This document shows positions 36,192 through 45,037 of a stretch of DNA of 64,000 nucleotides, piece by piece; the stretch's first letter is position 1; each line of letters opens with the position of its first letter. The position numbers and the translations under genes are program-made. The DNA comes from Dechloromonas denitrificans. Its GTDB lineage: Bacteria; Pseudomonadota; Gammaproteobacteria; Burkholderiales; Rhodocyclaceae. Below the pieces are notes generated by a model. The model was not told the DNA's origin. It ran no database searches and saw only the letters and a list, made by a program, of their open reading frames with translations. The DNA is taken from NCBI RefSeq assembly GCF_020510665.1, contig NZ_CP075187.1, positions 3,393,401 to 3,457,400 on the forward strand, written 5' to 3'.

Positions 36192-37531
36192 GCCTGGTTC
36201 CGCTCCTCGCCCCCGCGCCACTCGATGACATTTTTGCCTGGCGGCAGAACGGCCCGGTCAGCATTGCCGATTTTCTGGCCGACACCTTCGCCCTGGCCGC
36301 CCGGTTGCCGGCCGGCCGGCACATGCTCAACCTGTGCCAGGACCGCTATCGTTTCACGGTCGGTCTGGCAGCCGGCCTGGTCAGCGACCGGATCAGCCTG
36401 CAGCCGGCCTCGCAATCGCCCGAAACACTGCGCCAGATTCAAGCGACCAGCCCCGATGTTTTCTGCCTGTGCGACAACGATTTCGACAGCCTCGATCTGC
36501 CGCGTCTCGATTTTCCCGAATTTAGCGCGGTCGACCGCGAAAATATCGATGAAATCCCGCTCATTCCGGCCAACCGGACTGCCGTCCGGCTGTACACCTC
36601 CGGCTCGACCGGAACGCCGGTTGCCCACGACAAGACCTGGGGTTTCATCGTCCAGAGCGCCTATGCCGAAGCCGAGCGGCTAGGCATCAACCGGCAAGTG
36701 CATCACGTTGTCGGCACCGTTCCCGCCCAGCACAGCTTCGGTTTCGAATCGACCGTACTGCTGGCGATGCACGCCCAAGCCCCATTCTGGGCCGGCAAAC
36801 CGTTTTATCCGCAGGATATCGTTGCAGCACTGAACGCCGTACCGCAACCCCGGATGCTGGTCACCACACCGTTCCATCTCTCCGCGCTGCTCGCCGCCGG
36901 CCTTGAACTGCCGCCGGTCGCACTGATCCTCTCGGCCACGGCACCGCTGTCCGCACAACTGGCCCGGGATGCCGAGGCAAGCTTTGGCGCGCCGCTCTAC
37001 GAAATCTATGGTTCGACAGAGACGGGGCAGGTCGCCAGCCGCCAGACAACGGCCGATCAAGCCTGGAAATTGCTGCCCGGCGTGCGTTTGCGCCAGGAAG
37101 AGGACGTCACGTTTGCCTCGGGTGGTCATATCGAGCGTGAAATTGCCTTGTCCGACGTCATCGAGATCCTGCCTGACGGCCGTTTCATCCTGCATGGCCG
37201 CCATGCCGACCTGATCAACATCGCCGGCAAACGTACCTCGCTGGCCTACCTCAATCACCAGATCTGCGCCGTGCCCGGCGTCTCCGACGCGGCTTTTTTC
37301 CTGCCCGACGAAGTGAACCCGGACGGCATCACCCGGCTCTGCGCCTTCGTCGTCGCTCCCGGCCTGAACAGCCGCCAGTTGCAGGCTGAACTGCGCCAGC
37401 GTGTCGATCCGATTTTCCTGCCGCGCCCGGTCGTCTTCATGGATGTACTGCCGCGCAACAGCACCGGCAAGCTGCCGCGCAAGCAGTTGCTCGAACTGTT
37501 CAACGAAAAGGTCGGACATGTCGAGCGTTGA
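36188..37531 (+). CDS. AMP-forming acyl/aryl ligase (aryl-polyene cluster)
   Basis: A 447-residue ANL-family adenylating enzyme. The P-loop is LYTSGSTGTP (about residues 136-145), the core motif YGSTETGQ near 276 and the C-terminal catalytic lysine in NSTGKLPRKQL near residue 435. It should activate an aromatic acid, presumably the hydroxybenzoate made by the chorismatase at 53849, and load it on an ACP, as XanA2 does in xanthomonadin synthesis. It is shorter than typical acyl-CoA synthetases (about 500-550). It overlaps both neighbours. Confidence 0.88.
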   Translation: MSLVPLLAPAPLDDIFAWRQNGPVSIADFLADTFALAARLPAGRHMLNLCQDRYRFTVGLAAGLVSDRISLQPASQSPETLRQIQATSPDVFCLCDNDFDSLDLPRLDFPEFSAVDRENIDEIPLIPANRTAVRLYTSGSTGTPVAHDKTWGFIVQSAYAEAERLGINRQVHHVVGTVPAQHSFGFESTVLLAMHAQAPFWAGKPFYPQDIVAALNAVPQPRMLVTTPFHLSALLAAGLELPPVALILSATAPLSAQLARDAEASFGAPLYEIYGSTETGQVASRQTTADQAWKLLPGVRLRQEEDVTFASGGHIEREIALSDVIEILPDGRFILHGRHADLINIAGKRTSLAYLNHQICAVPGVSDAAFFLPDEVNPDGITRLCAFVVAPGLNSRQLQAELRQRVDPIFLPRPVVFMDVLPRNSTGKLPRKQLLELFNEKVGHVER

Positions 37532-37820
37532 TTACCACTGGTCCGTACCGGCTGATCATCCGAGCTTTGCCGGCCATTTCCCCGGTCGTCCGATCGTGCC
37601 CGGCGTCGTGCTGCTTGATCAGGCCATCCGGTTCGCCGAGCAGTTGCTCGAACGTCCGGTATCCGGCTGGCAAATCGGCAACGCCAAATTTCTCAGCCCG
37701 GTCGCCCCGCAGGAAGAACTGACCTTCAGCCTGCTGTCCAAGCCGAGTGGTGCCATCGCCTTTACCGTCCGCGCCGCCGGACGTGACGTTGCCTCCGGCA
37801 GCCTGACCCCGGCGCCATGA
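37518..37820 (+). CDS. hotdog-fold FabZ/FabA-like dehydratase (aryl-polyene cluster DH 1)
   Basis: A 100-residue hotdog protein with the dehydratase motif GHFPGRPIVPGVVLLDQA (His20, acidic Asp near 34). It probably dehydrates 3-hydroxyacyl-ACP to build the polyene double bonds, like the ApeI-type enzyme. The ATG at 37518 overlaps the ligase gene by 14 bases; the longer open frame to 37401 is inside that gene. It is short compared with FabZ (about 150), as expected for the ApeI type. Confidence 0.85.
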   Translation: MSSVDYHWSVPADHPSFAGHFPGRPIVPGVVLLDQAIRFAEQLLERPVSGWQIGNAKFLSPVAPQEELTFSLLSKPSGAIAFTVRAAGRDVASGSLTPAP

Positions 37821-38722
37821 CCCGGCCGGCCACGCCAAGCTGGCTGCGTCAGCAGGAACGCAGCAACCTCGCCATCCTCCGCCTGATGGTTTGGATTTCG
37901 CTGACCTTCGGCCGGGCTATCGGCCGCGTCGTGCTCTATGGCATCACCGCCTATTACGTGCTTTTTGCGCCGCGCGCCCGCCACTTCAGCCGTGAATACC
38001 TGCACCGTGCACTTGGCCGCTGGGCGGAATGGTCGGACGGCTTTCGTCACGTCTTCAGCTTCGCCAGCACCATTCACGACCGTATCTACCTGCTCAACGA
38101 CCGTTTCGACCTGTTCGACATCGAAGTCATCGGGGCCGATCCGGTGCATGAGCTGGCTGCCGCCCAAAGCGGGGCGGTATTGATCGGCGCCCATCTCGGC
38201 AGCTTTGAAGTATTGCGCGCCGTCGGCCGGGGCAGGGCGGGGCTCAAGGTCGCCATGCTGATGTACGAGGAAAATGCCCGCAAGATCAACGCCACGCTGG
38301 AAGCGATCAACCCGGCGGCAACCCAGGACATCATCTCGCTCGGCCGCATGGAATCGATGCTCGAAGCCCGCGACAAGCTCGACCAGGGCTACCTCGTCGG
38401 GATTCTTGCCGACCGCAGCCTGAGTGACGATCCCACGGTCGACTGCGAATTTCTCGGCGAAATGGCCCCGTTTCCGGTCGGTCCCTTCCGCCTCGCCGCG
38501 ATGCTGCGCCGCCCGGTGTTCTTCATGACCGGCCTGTACCTGGGCGGCAACCGCTACCGGATACACTTCGAGGCGCTGGCCGATTTCACCAACACACCGC
38601 GCAGCGAACGCGACGCAGCGATTCGCGCCGCCCAGCAGCATTACGCCGAGCGACTCAGCCACTATTGCCGCCTGGCGCCTTACAACTGGTTCAACTTCTT
38701 CGATTTCTGGCAGAAAAAATGA
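37817..38722 (+). CDS. LpxL/HtrB-like lipid acyltransferase (aryl-polyene cluster)
   Basis: A 301-residue membrane-associated acyltransferase of the lipid A late-acyltransferase family. It has a hydrophobic N-terminus (about 20-50) and the catalytic HxxxxE-type motif in GAHLGSFEVLR (about 133). A member of this family in aryl-polyene clusters is thought to join the polyene carboxylate to a lipid or glycerol carrier. Its stop overlaps the next ATG (ATGA). Confidence 0.87.
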   Translation: MTRPATPSWLRQQERSNLAILRLMVWISLTFGRAIGRVVLYGITAYYVLFAPRARHFSREYLHRALGRWAEWSDGFRHVFSFASTIHDRIYLLNDRFDLFDIEVIGADPVHELAAAQSGAVLIGAHLGSFEVLRAVGRGRAGLKVAMLMYEENARKINATLEAINPAATQDIISLGRMESMLEARDKLDQGYLVGILADRSLSDDPTVDCEFLGEMAPFPVGPFRLAAMLRRPVFFMTGLYLGGNRYRIHFEALADFTNTPRSERDAAIRAAQQHYAERLSHYCRLAPYNWFNFFDFWQKK

Positions 38723-39288
38723 TCAAGCGACTTTTTGCCGGCCTCATTCTCGCGGCACTCACCATCCCGGCCCTGGCCGCCTTCGACCTCGGCCAGCTGA
38801 TGGGCGAACTGGCCCGCCACAAAGGCGGCAAGGCCCGTTTCGTCGAGAAGAAATACCTTGCCGTACTCGACAAGCCGGTCGTCTCCAGCGGCGAAATGAG
38901 CTACACCGCACCCGACCGGCTGGAAAAACGCACGCTGATGCCCAAGGTCGAAACCCTGCTGCTCGACAAGGACATGCTCAGCATCGAGCGCGAAAAACAG
39001 AAGCTGACGATCAACCTGAGCAACCAGCCGGAAGCGCTGGCCTTCATCGACAGCATTCGCGGCACGCTGACCGGCAACCGCGCCGCGCTGGAGAAAAACT
39101 ACGCGCTTTTCCTGAGTGGCAATCTGGATAAATGGACGCTGACGCTGTTGCCGAGCGATCAGAAAATTGCCGCCCTGGTGCAGCGCATTACCGTCAGCGG
39201 CAGCAAGAACCAGATCCGCAGCATTGAATACCTGCAGGCCGACGGCGACCGTTCGGTGATGAGCATCGAACCGATCGACAACCGATGA
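38719..39288 (+). CDS. LolA-like outer-membrane lipoprotein/lipid carrier
   Basis: A 189-residue periplasmic protein with a signal peptide (MIKRLFAGLILAALTIPALA) and a LolA-type fold (segments GGKARFVEKKYLAVLDKPVVSSGEM in pieces and RITVSGSKNQIRSIEYLQADGD). LolA shuttles lipoproteins; here it probably carries the lipid-linked polyene across the periplasm with the MMPL pump encoded next. The ATG at 38719 overlaps the previous stop; the frame back to 38665 lies in that gene. Confidence 0.85.
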   Translation: MIKRLFAGLILAALTIPALAAFDLGQLMGELARHKGGKARFVEKKYLAVLDKPVVSSGEMSYTAPDRLEKRTLMPKVETLLLDKDMLSIEREKQKLTINLSNQPEALAFIDSIRGTLTGNRAALEKNYALFLSGNLDKWTLTLLPSDQKIAALVQRITVSGSKNQIRSIEYLQADGDRSVMSIEPIDNR

Positions 39289-41627
39289 GCCCCGCCCGCC
39301 GCAGCTTTCTGCTCTGGCTGCTGGCCATGCTGGCCGGCGCTGCAATCGTCTGGCACAGCCGGTTTACCGCCGACATGTCGTTCTTCCTGCCGTCCAAGCC
39401 GACGGCCGAGCAGCAGGTGCTGGTCGATCAGCTCAAGGAAGGCGCGGTTGCCCGATTGCTGATGGTCGCGATCAGCGGCGGCAATGTTGAGCAACGTGCC
39501 ACCCTGTCACGCGATTTGCGCGGTCGACTCGGCAAAATGCCCGAATTCACTTCGGTCCAGAACGGTCAAAGCGGCAGCGAATCGGCCGACCGCGACTTTC
39601 TGTTCAAGCACCGCTATCTGCTCAGCCCGAGCGTCCGGCCCGAACGTTTCACGGTCGACGGCCTGAAAGATGCCATTTCCAACAGCATCGACCTGCTCGC
39701 CTCGCCAGCCGGCATGATGCTCAAGCCGCTACTGACCAGCGACCCGACCGGAGAACTGGTCGCCATCCTGAGCCAGCTCAATGCCGGCGCTCAGCCCGAT
39801 AGCCGGGCCGGCGTCTGGGCTTCGCGCGACGGCGAACGCGCCATGCTGCTGATCCAGACGCATGCCCTGGGCTCCGATACCGATGGCCAGGAAACCGCCA
39901 TCCAGCTGATTCGCCAGCAGTTCGCCGAAAGTCGCGCGGCAAGCGGCCTGAGCGATGCCCGCCTGACGCTATCCGGCCCCGGCCTGTTCGCGGTCAATTC
40001 GCGGGCCACGATCAAGGACGAAGTCAGCCAGCTGTCGCTGATCAGCAGCATCGCAATCATTGCCGTGCTGTTCTTCGTCTATCGCTCCTTGCGCTTGCTG
40101 ACGCTCGGCCTGCTGCCCGTCGTTTCCGGCGCACTGGCCGGTGTCGTCGCAGTCAGCCTGGCTTACGGCACGGTTTTCGGCATCACCGTCGGCTTCGGCT
40201 CGGCGCTGATCGGCGAGGCCGTCGATTATTCGATCTACTACTTCGTGCAATCCAGCCGAATGGGCGTCGATGCCTGGCGCGAACGTTTCTGGCCAACTAT
40301 CCGGCTTGGCGTGCTGACCTCGATCTCCGGCTTTGCCGCCTTGCTCTTTTCCGGCTTTCCCGGCCTGGCACAACTCGGTTTGTATTCGCTGGCCGGCGTG
40401 CTGACTGCCGCACTGGTCACGCGCTTCGTATTACCGCAACTGGCCGGCACAACGATAGAACGCCGCGATCTGACGCCACTCGGCCATCTGCTGGAACGCA
40501 GCATCGGACAAGTCCAGCGACTGCGCTGGCCAATGCTTGTGCTGGCAATCGCGGCAGCCACGACGCTTTATCTCGACCGCGATTCGCTGTGGAACCCCGA
40601 ATTGTCGGCCCTCAGCCCGGTCAGCCAGGCCGATCAGCAAGTCGATCTCGCGCTGCGCGCCGACATGGCCGCGCCGGATTCACGCTACCTTGTCGTGATC
40701 AATGCCGCGGACCAGGAAACAGCCCTGCAGATGGCCGAACGTACCGGCTTGCAGTTGGACCGCCTGGTCGAAAGCGGGCAGCTCGGCGGCTACGACAGCC
40801 CAACCCGTTTCCTGCCGAGCCAGCTGAGCCAGGCCCAGCGGCAAGCCAGTCTGCCATCGAGCGATGAGCTTGCCCCCCGGCTCAAGACTGCGCTGCAGGA
40901 TGCGCCACTGGCCGCCAGCAAACTCGATCGCTTTCTTGCCGATATCGAATCGGCCCGTCGACAACCGGAAATCACGCCGGCCTCGCTGGCCGGTACGCAG
41001 CTCGCCCTCGCGGTCGATGCCATGCTGCTCAAGCATGCCCAGGGCTGGAGTGTGCTGCTGCCATTGCGCCCGCCACAAGACGGAAGCGCAATGATCGATG
41101 CCGCGGCCGTGCGTGCCGCGCTGACAGGAGACACCGCCGGGCAGGTACTGTTCATCGACATGAAGGGCGAGTTCGACAAGCTTTACAACGATTACCTGCA
41201 CGAGGCATCGCAGCTTTCGCTGGCCGGTTTGGCCATCATTGTGCTGTTGCTCGCCATCACCCTGCGTTCGCCGCGCCGCCTCGGGCGTGTCCTGCTGCCG
41301 CTGATTCTTGCCGTATTGATCGTCATTGGCGGCTTGCACCTGCTCGGCGAACGCCTGCACCTGCTGCACCTGATCGGCATGCTGCTGATTGTCGCGGTCG
41401 GTTCCAATTACGCCCTGTTTTTCGACCGGGCCGATGAGGCGACAGGCCCCGATCCGGAAACACTGGCTTCGATGCTGGTCGCCAACCTGACCACGGCGAT
41501 CGGTTTCGGCACGCTCGGCCTGTCCAACGTACCGATCCTGCACGCTGTCGGCGTCACCGTCGGCCCCGGCGCCGTGCTGGCATTGCTGCTGGCGGCGATA
41601 TTCGCCCCACGTGGAACAGCCGGATGA
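39285..41627 (+). CDS. MMPL/RND-family exporter (aryl-polyene cluster)
   Basis: A 780-residue inner-membrane protein of the MMPL/RND superfamily. The layout is the usual 1+5 plus 1+5 helices with two periplasmic loops; a helix block at 245-390 includes TVGFGSALIGEAVDYSIYY, and a second block at 640-780 includes LLIVAVGSNYALFFDRADEAT. Acidic residues in those helices are the expected proton path. It likely extracts the polyene lipid from the inner membrane for handover to the LolA-like protein. Overlaps neighbours by 4 bases. Confidence 0.9.
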   Translation: MSPARRSFLLWLLAMLAGAAIVWHSRFTADMSFFLPSKPTAEQQVLVDQLKEGAVARLLMVAISGGNVEQRATLSRDLRGRLGKMPEFTSVQNGQSGSESADRDFLFKHRYLLSPSVRPERFTVDGLKDAISNSIDLLASPAGMMLKPLLTSDPTGELVAILSQLNAGAQPDSRAGVWASRDGERAMLLIQTHALGSDTDGQETAIQLIRQQFAESRAASGLSDARLTLSGPGLFAVNSRATIKDEVSQLSLISSIAIIAVLFFVYRSLRLLTLGLLPVVSGALAGVVAVSLAYGTVFGITVGFGSALIGEAVDYSIYYFVQSSRMGVDAWRERFWPTIRLGVLTSISGFAALLFSGFPGLAQLGLYSLAGVLTAALVTRFVLPQLAGTTIERRDLTPLGHLLERSIGQVQRLRWPMLVLAIAAATTLYLDRDSLWNPELSALSPVSQADQQVDLALRADMAAPDSRYLVVINAADQETALQMAERTGLQLDRLVESGQLGGYDSPTRFLPSQLSQAQRQASLPSSDELAPRLKTALQDAPLAASKLDRFLADIESARRQPEITPASLAGTQLALAVDAMLLKHAQGWSVLLPLRPPQDGSAMIDAAAVRAALTGDTAGQVLFIDMKGEFDKLYNDYLHEASQLSLAGLAIIVLLLAITLRSPRRLGRVLLPLILAVLIVIGGLHLLGERLHLLHLIGMLLIVAVGSNYALFFDRADEATGPDPETLASMLVANLTTAIGFGTLGLSNVPILHAVGVTVGPGAVLALLLAAIFAPRGTAG

Positions 41628-42271
41628 GCCCGACGCTACGGACCATCCAACAGTGTTCAGGCGCATCGACACTGATGGTGCTGTTGCCCGGCGCCTACAT
41701 GAAGCCGGAAGATTACGTCGCGGCCGGCTTTTTCAGCCGCATCACGGATCTCGGCCTGAAACTCGACCTTGTCGCGGTCGACCTCGATCTGGCGCAAATT
41801 TCCAGTGGCGCGGCACTACCAGCGCTCCAGGCGCAGATCATCGCCCCGGCCCGAGAGCAGGGCTACTGTCAAATCTGGCTCGGCGGCATTTCGCTCGGCG
41901 GCCTGCTGACGCTGTGCCACAACGCCGATACACCCGGCAGCTTCGATGGTCTGTGCCTGCTCGCGCCTTACCCCGGCTCCCGCCTGACAACCAATGCGAT
42001 TGTCCGGGCCGGCGGCCTGGCGCAATGGCAGGCAACACCCGAGCAACTCGATGACCCTGAATTTCGCGCCTGGCAGTGGCTGAAAAACCCGCCGGCCGGA
42101 CTTCCCGTATTCGTCGGCTACGGCAGCGAAGACCGCTTTGCCGACGGGATGCGCCAGATTGCCGAATGCTTCCCCGATCACGCTTCGCTGGCCGTTCCCG
42201 GCGGTCATGAATGGCCGGTATGGCAGGTTTTGTGGGAACATTTCCTGCACAGTGACTTATTCCCCAGATAA
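41624..42271 (+). CDS. alpha/beta hydrolase within the aryl-polyene cluster
   Basis: A 215-residue hydrolase-fold protein with nucleophile elbow GGISLGGLLT (about 89-98), acid candidate in YGSEDRFADG and His in PGGHEWPVW. No signal peptide was found. It is translationally coupled to the MMPL gene. It could act as a thioesterase releasing a product from the ACP, since no hotdog thioesterase of the ApeK type is present in the cluster; that role is inference. Confidence 0.75.
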   Translation: MSPTLRTIQQCSGASTLMVLLPGAYMKPEDYVAAGFFSRITDLGLKLDLVAVDLDLAQISSGAALPALQAQIIAPAREQGYCQIWLGGISLGGLLTLCHNADTPGSFDGLCLLAPYPGSRLTTNAIVRAGGLAQWQATPEQLDDPEFRAWQWLKNPPAGLPVFVGYGSEDRFADGMRQIAECFPDHASLAVPGGHEWPVWQVLWEHFLHSDLFPR

Positions 42272-42274
42272 ACG

Positions 42275-43075
42275 ATGCCCCGTTCCTGGTCGCCCAATCT
42301 CACCCTCAAACTGACGCTGGTCACCCATCTGGCGGCCATATTCAGCCTGTTCGCCCTGCCTGCCGGCTGGCCATGGGCGGTTGCCGCACTTATTGCCAAT
42401 CACGCCATCATCACCTTGGCCGGTCTGCTGCCACGCTGCAACTGGCTCGGTCCGACCCTGACCCAGCTGCCGGAAAGTGCCTGCCGGCGCGGTGAAATTG
42501 CCTTGACCATCGACGATGGCCCCGACCCCGAGGTCACCCCCCAAGTGCTCGACATGCTCGATGGCGCCGGCGTCAAAGCCAGTTTCTTCTGCATCGGGCG
42601 GCATGCCCGGCAATATCCGGCCCTGTGCCGGGAAATCGTGGCACGCGGCCACAGCATCGAAAATCATGGCGAGGCTCACGCCTGGCACTTTTCCCTGTTC
42701 GGCTACCGGCGCATGAAGGCGGATATTTCAAGCGCCCAGGCCATCCTCGGCGAACTGGCCGGCCAGCCGCCGCGCTTTTTCCGACCGACCGCCGGCTTGC
42801 GCAACCCCTTTCTCGACCCGGTCCTGACCCATCTCGGCTTGCAACTGGCCGCCTGGACACGGCGCGGCTACGACACATGCGAGGCAGATCCGGCAATCGT
42901 GCTTGGCCGGCTCTGCCAAAACCTCGCCGCCGGCGATATTCTGCTCATTCACGATGGCAACAGCGCACGCAACAGCGCCGGCCAGCCCGTCATCCTTTCC
43001 GTTCTGCCCAAGCTGCTGCATGAAATCCGCGCAGCCGGACTGACCCCCGTAACCCTTTCCGCCGCCCTGAAATGA
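42275..43075 (+). CDS. polysaccharide deacetylase family protein (NodB domain)
   Basis: A 266-residue protein with two hydrophobic segments at the N-terminus (about 10-55) and a NodB-fold carbohydrate esterase 4 domain: TIDDGPDP (metal Asp), HSIENH (metal His pair), FFRPTAG and a late LLIHDG. It should remove an acetyl group from an N-acetyl sugar, at the membrane. In this cluster it may prepare a sugar to which the polyene is attached. It overlaps the methyltransferase gene by 4 bases. Confidence 0.87.
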   Translation: MPRSWSPNLTLKLTLVTHLAAIFSLFALPAGWPWAVAALIANHAIITLAGLLPRCNWLGPTLTQLPESACRRGEIALTIDDGPDPEVTPQVLDMLDGAGVKASFFCIGRHARQYPALCREIVARGHSIENHGEAHAWHFSLFGYRRMKADISSAQAILGELAGQPPRFFRPTAGLRNPFLDPVLTHLGLQLAAWTRRGYDTCEADPAIVLGRLCQNLAAGDILLIHDGNSARNSAGQPVILSVLPKLLHEIRAAGLTPVTLSAALK

Positions 43076-43797
43076 CCTCCCGCTTCCTGCAAACCCTGCT
43101 CGACGATGCCAGTCGCCCCTTTCGCAACGGTAGCCGCTTCGCCTACCACTACGCACGCGGCAAGCTTTCCTCCGATTGCATCTTCCGCGAACTGCTCAAG
43201 CGCGGCATTTTCCCGGCTCAAGGGCGTTTTCTCGACCTCGGCTGCGGCCAGGGCAGTTTGTTTGCCTGGCTGCTGGCCGCCCGCAAGCTCTACGAACAGG
43301 GCAACTGGCCGGGTGATTGGGCACCGGCGCCGCAGCCGCTGGCGCTGCTCGGCTACGAATTGATGCAAAAGGATGTCGACCGCGCCAGCCAGGCTTTCGG
43401 GCAGGATCACCCGATTGTCAGCATTCGCCAGGGCGACATGTGCAAGGTCGATTTCGGCCAGGCCGATGTCGTGACCATCCTCGACGCCCTGCATTACGTC
43501 GATCACGCACGCCAGAAAGATGTACTCAAGCGCATCCGTGCCGCCCTGCCGCCGGGCGGTCTGTTCCTGACCCGCGTCGGCGACAAGGGCGCCGGCCTGC
43601 CGTACCACATCTGCAACTGGGTCGATCATGCCGTGACCTTCGTGCGCGGCCATCGCCTGCCGACCCTGTATGGCCGCAAGCTGGTCGAATGGGTTGAACT
43701 GCTGAAAAGCCTCGGCTTTGTCGTCGAAACGCTGCCGATGAATGAAGGCAAACCTTTCGCCAACATCATGCTGATCTGCCGCGTTCCCGCCGCCTGA
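43072..43797 (+). CDS. class I SAM-dependent methyltransferase
   Basis: A 241-residue methyltransferase with the SAM motif FLDLGCGQGSLFAWLL (about 44-59) and post-I motif around VSIRQGDM and VVTILDALHYVDHA. The cytoplasmic enzyme may O-methylate the aryl head group or polyene; the known E. coli aryl polyene and many xanthomonadins carry such methyl groups. It starts 4 bases inside the deacetylase gene. Confidence 0.85.
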   Translation: MTSRFLQTLLDDASRPFRNGSRFAYHYARGKLSSDCIFRELLKRGIFPAQGRFLDLGCGQGSLFAWLLAARKLYEQGNWPGDWAPAPQPLALLGYELMQKDVDRASQAFGQDHPIVSIRQGDMCKVDFGQADVVTILDALHYVDHARQKDVLKRIRAALPPGGLFLTRVGDKGAGLPYHICNWVDHAVTFVRGHRLPTLYGRKLVEWVELLKSLGFVVETLPMNEGKPFANIMLICRVPAA

Positions 43798-43805
43798 TCC
43801 CCGGC

Positions 43806-44972
43806 ATGCGCCCGATGCTTTTCCGATGGCTGCCGCTGCTTGTGCTGGCTGGCTGTACATCGATCGACAATCCGCCTGGGCCGGTTCTGCCCGGCGACAT
43901 GGCGACACCCAGCGGGCAAGCACGCACCATTCCGTGGTCCGAATTGCCGGAAGCCGAACTGCGCCAGCGCATCGCCCGGCTGATTCCGGCCAACGTCAAG
44001 GATAGGGCCGGCTGGGCCGGCGATCTGCACACCGCCTACACGCACCTGAATATTCCGGCCGCTGCGCAAACCTACTGCGCCAGCATTGCCGTGATCGAGC
44101 AGGAATCGACTTTCCAGGCCGACCCGGTCGTCCCCGGATTGCCCGATATCGTCTGGCGAGGCCTGGAAGAGCGCGTCGGCAAATTCGGCATGCCCAAATT
44201 CGTGCTCCGGGCGGCGCTGCAAAAGACCTCGCCGGATGGCAAAACCTATGCCGACCGGATCAATGCGCTGAAAACCGAAAAACAGCTCAACGCGCTGTAC
44301 GAAGACATGATTGCCGAACTGCCTTTCGGCCAGCGCTGGCTGAAAGACTACAACCCGGTACACACCGCCGGGCCGATGCAGGTCAGCATCGCCTTCGCCG
44401 AGGAACATGCGCGGGAAAAACCTTATCCCTATCCCCTCGGCAAAAACATCCGCGATGAGGTGTTCACCCGGCGCGGTGGCGTTTATTTCGGTGCCGCCAT
44501 CCTGCTCGATTATCCGGCCCCCTACGACGATGTGCTTTACCGCTTCGCCGATTTCAACGCCGGTCGCTACAGCAGCCGGAATGCCGCCTTCCAGGCCGCC
44601 TTGAATCGCTTGACCAGGCAAACGCTCAGCCTGGATGGCGACCTGCTACGCTATGAAAAGGGCAGGGCAAGCGCCACCCCGAGCAGCGTCGAAGCCGCAC
44701 TGGGCGACCTGGCTGCGCGCCTGCAAATGAATCGGGCCGAAATCCGGCGCGACCTGCTCCTCGAAAAATCAGCCGGTTTCGGCGACAGCCCGCTGTTCAA
44801 CCGGCTGTTCCGGCTGGCCGAAGTTTCGGCCGGGCGCTTGCTGCCGCGCCAACAAATGCCACAGATCGATCTCAAAAGCCCGAAAATCAGCCGTCAGCTG
44901 ACCACCGAATGGTTTGCCCGGCGCGTCGAAGGGCGTTACCGCACTTGCCTGGGCCGGGCCGAGACGAACTGA
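43806..44972 (+). CDS. DUF1615 lipoprotein
   Basis: A 388-residue lipoprotein: signal sequence with lipobox LVLAGC (Cys17). The remaining part matches DUF1615 and has a region with IAVIEQESTFQADP (about 96-109) and TAGPMQVSIAFAEEH (about 179-193), which resembles lytic transglycosylase catalytic neighbourhoods with a Glu candidate in EQES. It may therefore act on peptidoglycan, but the family is uncharacterised. It is 8 bases downstream of the methyltransferase gene and before the second ketosynthase. Confidence 0.8.
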   Translation: MRPMLFRWLPLLVLAGCTSIDNPPGPVLPGDMATPSGQARTIPWSELPEAELRQRIARLIPANVKDRAGWAGDLHTAYTHLNIPAAAQTYCASIAVIEQESTFQADPVVPGLPDIVWRGLEERVGKFGMPKFVLRAALQKTSPDGKTYADRINALKTEKQLNALYEDMIAELPFGQRWLKDYNPVHTAGPMQVSIAFAEEHAREKPYPYPLGKNIRDEVFTRRGGVYFGAAILLDYPAPYDDVLYRFADFNAGRYSSRNAAFQAALNRLTRQTLSLDGDLLRYEKGRASATPSSVEAALGDLAARLQMNRAEIRRDLLLEKSAGFGDSPLFNRLFRLAEVSAGRLLPRQQMPQIDLKSPKISRQLTTEWFARRVEGRYRTCLGRAETN

Positions 44973-45004
44973 ACGGGCAGCCAACCGGGGGCAGGCCCCT
45001 CTGA

Positions 45005-45010
45005 TAAAAT
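45005..45010 (+). promoter_or_regulatory. possible internal -10 element before ketosynthase 2
   Basis: TAAAAT, with 9 bases to the ATG at 45020 and 27 to the GTG at 45038. The 65-base gap is the largest within the plus arm, so a second promoter is plausible. Confidence 0.35.
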
Positions 45011-45037
45011 TCACTGTTCATGAATTCGAGGTCCGCC

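Noticed and set aside
41600..41620. CCACGTGGAACA, possible third parS
   Set aside because: Only one half matches the consensus; four mismatches in the other half.
43806..44972. DUF1615 protein as a definite lytic transglycosylase
   Set aside because: The EQES-like stretch is only suggestive; no confirmed catalytic architecture.
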